Part shown: piece by piece, positions 61,919 through 64,000 of the stretch
How the letters are laid out: each line of letters starts with the position of its first letter
Numbering within the stretch: the stretch's first letter is position 1
Assembly: GCF_037975245.1 (NCBI RefSeq)
Contig: NC_092567.1
Span: forward strand, 10,943,376-11,007,375
Origin: Apostichopus japonicus
Taxonomy: Eukaryota; Echinodermata; Holothuroidea; Aspidochirotida; Stichopodidae
Direction: 5' to 3'
Length of the DNA: 64,000 nt
Made by a program: the position numbers and the translations under genes
Notes under the pieces: generated by a model
The model's database searches: none
What the model was told of the DNA's origin: nothing
Seen by the model: the letters and a program-made list of their open reading frames with translations, nothing else

Positions 61919-62444
61919 TCATTCTACAATACACTGTGTTGTTAGATCTATCTTTTTGGTTTGGTGTATGCTATACTTGTTCACAATCATCCAACCTTCC
62001 ATGTTCATCCCACCTATTTTAATTTATATCATTCAACCTTTTTGTGTATAGTCAGTAAAAAACCGTGAAATAGTGAAATACCTGTATTGATCATTATGAA
62101 TATATTGATTAACTATCCATTACCCAATAAAGGGAGAAAAACTGCTTAAATAATGTCGAAATATCGACCAATAAATAGCCCTATGTTGCCCAATTAGTAG
62201 TAAAGGATACCCAACCATATGATATTCGTTTTCAATATTTCGCCAACAAATGATAAACATTGCCCAACAGGCCAGTTGGGTAATTTCTTAATTACTATTT
62301 ATGGGTAAAATAATATGCCCAACTATGAGTAAAAACATTACCCAGCGGCAATTGGGCAAAAAATGCTCAACAGTTGGTTGGATACATACTTCCCCAGCGT
62401 TGGTTAAAAGTTGGGCAAAAAAAATGACCAACTTTTTTAGAGTG

Positions 62445-64000
62445 TACAGTACTTTCTCATTCACAGCCTTCACTTCATACGGCCCAATTAGCCAAGAGTT
62501 TTCGAGCTTCCCTCCTCTTCGGGCATCCTTTCTAGCATTCCGTACGAGAACACTGGAACCAACTTCGAAGCTCTGAATAAAATAAAATCCAGCAGATATA
62601 CGTAAACATCATAATACAATGCATATGTTGCCATTCATTTAATTACAACTTCAATGTACAACATAGCATTATATAATTACCTTTTTTGGTGCCTATTATC
62701 CAAATTCTTTTTTTGCCGTTCTTGGGCTTTGCCAATATTTTCTTTCACAACACCTTTGATTATGTCCCGCGACTGTGACATGAGTTGAAAAACCCTCTCC
62801 CGCTGTGCATCGCTGCAGTCTGTAGTAGGAGCTTCTGGTTGGACAATGGAGTCTTCAATGTCGACTGGTTGCAATGGCTCTCTGGATATATGAAGATAAA
62901 TTAACATTCAATTATTCACAACACTTTCTTGACTGAAGAATAAATAAATTTTTATATATTTTATTTTCACTATTAAGACCATTGAACCAGAAATTTGAGT
63001 CACATCACATACTCAAACCAGCACAAATATAAAACCCTTATATATATTCTGTGCTGTTATAGGTCCAACTTGCATACCAGTCAATTATGATTAATATATA
63101 GTATATGAAAAACAAAACCAATGTCAGTGGCATTAATTGCATGTATCTTTTAAATTAATGGGCATGCATTTACAGTTTAATGAATGTTCATATTTTGTAC
63201 TTGCTGCAGAGTGTACCATATACAGGGTTAATATTTATTTGTTTAGATATTATAACTTAAATTGGGTTATTGATGGTCCTCTATTTAGCGTTTTTTCCCA
63301 GGACCTGGGATGTGTCAAATTAGATTTTATCGTACAGAGGACTGGTGTAGCTATGCAAGATTTGTCCAAACTCTCTTATCCCTGATTGCTTTTTCTCTGT
63401 ATATGGCCTTAGCAAATGTAAATCTCTATTCAGCAATGGCAGGTTTAAATTATTACAAACCTTCCAAACATCACAGCAAAAGGTGAAAGACCTATTGAAC
63501 CATGTCTGGCTGTATGGTACCCCATGAGAATTGAAGACAGCATTTCATCTCAGTCATGTTAGTTTTCATTGACAACCTTGATGAGTGACCTTTGCAGAGT
63601 TTGGTTGAATCTTTCATCAAGCCCATTGGTCTGTGGGTGGTAGCTAGAGGATTCTCTGTGGTCTACCCCTATCATGTCAAACAGGGACTTGTTCAGAGCA
63701 TTAACAAATTCTCCTCTCTGGTCTGAGATGACAATTTTCATGCACCCAAATCTAAATAAATGGAAACATTTAAATAACTTTTGTTAAAGTATTGATTACG
63801 AGTAATGTAATGAACTACTGGCATCTGCAGAATGGCTACATGGTTTAATCAGGAAATCATTTCAGCACTGATTTAAAAAAAAAAGTAAGTTAAAAGCACT
63901 GACCATATCCCACTAACATTTCATTGACATTAACTTAAGAAACAACTTCTATAAATTCCTGTAACCATTTGGCCGCTTTCTGGGTCACAGTTAAAACAGT
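62445..64000 (-). pseudogene. intron-containing integrase-like gene, broken by stops and by the transposon
   Basis: Minus-strand exons at 63751-63461, 62881-62681 and 62570-62445 join in frame. The first holds the integrase core end: ISDQRGEF (catalytic Asp), then YHPQTNGLDERFNQTLQ (the family's HPQTNG...E). The second is a helical linker (GKAQERQKKN). The third is a beta-rich C-terminal domain (VLVRNARK ... GPYEV). A further core piece (TQKAAKWLQEF) is visible near 63950-63990; its exon edge is unclear. Two in-frame stops (63559-63561 and 63550-63552) fall where integrases usually have Gln and Trp codons, so it was already dead or dying. At 62445 the third exon is cut by the CACTA-like element and resumes at 50486. 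Spliceosomal introns argue for a Ginger-type DNA transposon or a host-domesticated integrase rather than a plain Ty3/Gypsy copy. Confidence 0.75.

Larger units (their letters stand above)
50487..62444 (+). mobile_element. complete CACTA-like transposon with SAMD3-like gene and nested transposase
   Basis: The left end CACTCTAAAAAAGATGG and the complement of the right end CACTCTAAAAAAGTTGG form a ~17-bp inverted repeat with one mismatch, flanked by TA on both sides. Subterminal TTGGGCAA, TTGGGTAA, GCCCAAC and ACCCAAC repeats are dense at about 62180-62430 and sparser at 50500-50660. The 11,958-bp interior encodes two proteins on the plus strand: a spliced 546-aa SAM-domain protein and an 828-aa DDE transposase inside its second intron. 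Both frames are free of stops. Termini, subterminal repeats, zinc-finger/DDE transposase and size fit the CACTA/EnSpm (CMC) group. The second terminal base triplet (TCT rather than TA/TG) and the TA duplication make the exact family assignment provisional. Complete ends and intact frames suggest recent activity. Confidence 0.88.

Overview
The window looks like repeat-rich, gene-poor animal nuclear DNA. Coding sequence is split by GT-AG introns, there are long (TA)n, (AAT)n and G/C homopolymer tracts, and DNA-transposon remains dominate. The mix (CACTA-like elements with SAMD3-like genes, many hAT ends, a Harbinger element, non-LTR retrotransposon 3' ends, a tRNA-derived SINE) fits a marine invertebrate deuterostome, perhaps an echinoderm. 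The species is inference; no diagnostic host gene is visible.

Layout. 1-94 is the end of a hAT-type element; 670-979 (-) is a broken Myb/SANT-like exon. 1251-5718 is a 4.5 kb CACTA-like element sitting in a microsatellite. It carries decayed exons of a SAMD3-like gene and no transposase. 5.9-28.5 kb holds scattered small exon-like segments of a possible host gene (about 6830-26951). These are embedded in old intronic duplications and heavily invaded at 9.5-19.2 kb by hAT elements (several with 8-bp target duplications), a Harbinger element (TAA duplications) and a SINE. 28.5-41.3 kb is mostly non-coding, with a ~1.5 kb satellite (34-bp monomer, 270-bp higher-order unit) at 32.5-34.0 kb. 41.5-45.2 kb has two non-LTR reverse-transcriptase 3' ends. 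47.1-48.5 kb (-) has the last two exons of an unidentified gene.

The best object is 50487-62444: an apparently complete 11,958-bp CACTA-like transposon with 5'-CACTCTAAAAAAG termini, a TA target duplication and subterminal TTGGGCAA-type repeats. It carries two intact genes on the same strand. One is an 11-exon gene that splices in frame to a 546-aa protein with an N-terminal SAM domain and a SAMD3-like body. The other is an uninterrupted 828-aa zinc-finger DDE transposase lying wholly inside intron 2 of the first, its ATG 13 bases beyond that intron's donor boundary. The 3' region of the SAM gene contains a 33-bp minisatellite built on a perfect palindrome. The element interrupted an exon of an older, intron-containing integrase-like gene on the minus strand, which resumes at 50486 in the same frame. 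The shorter element at 1.25 kb shares the termini, exon order and intron phases of the SAMD3-like gene, so that gene looks like a standing component of this transposon lineage rather than a chance passenger. How transposase and SAM protein cooperate is not shown by the sequence.
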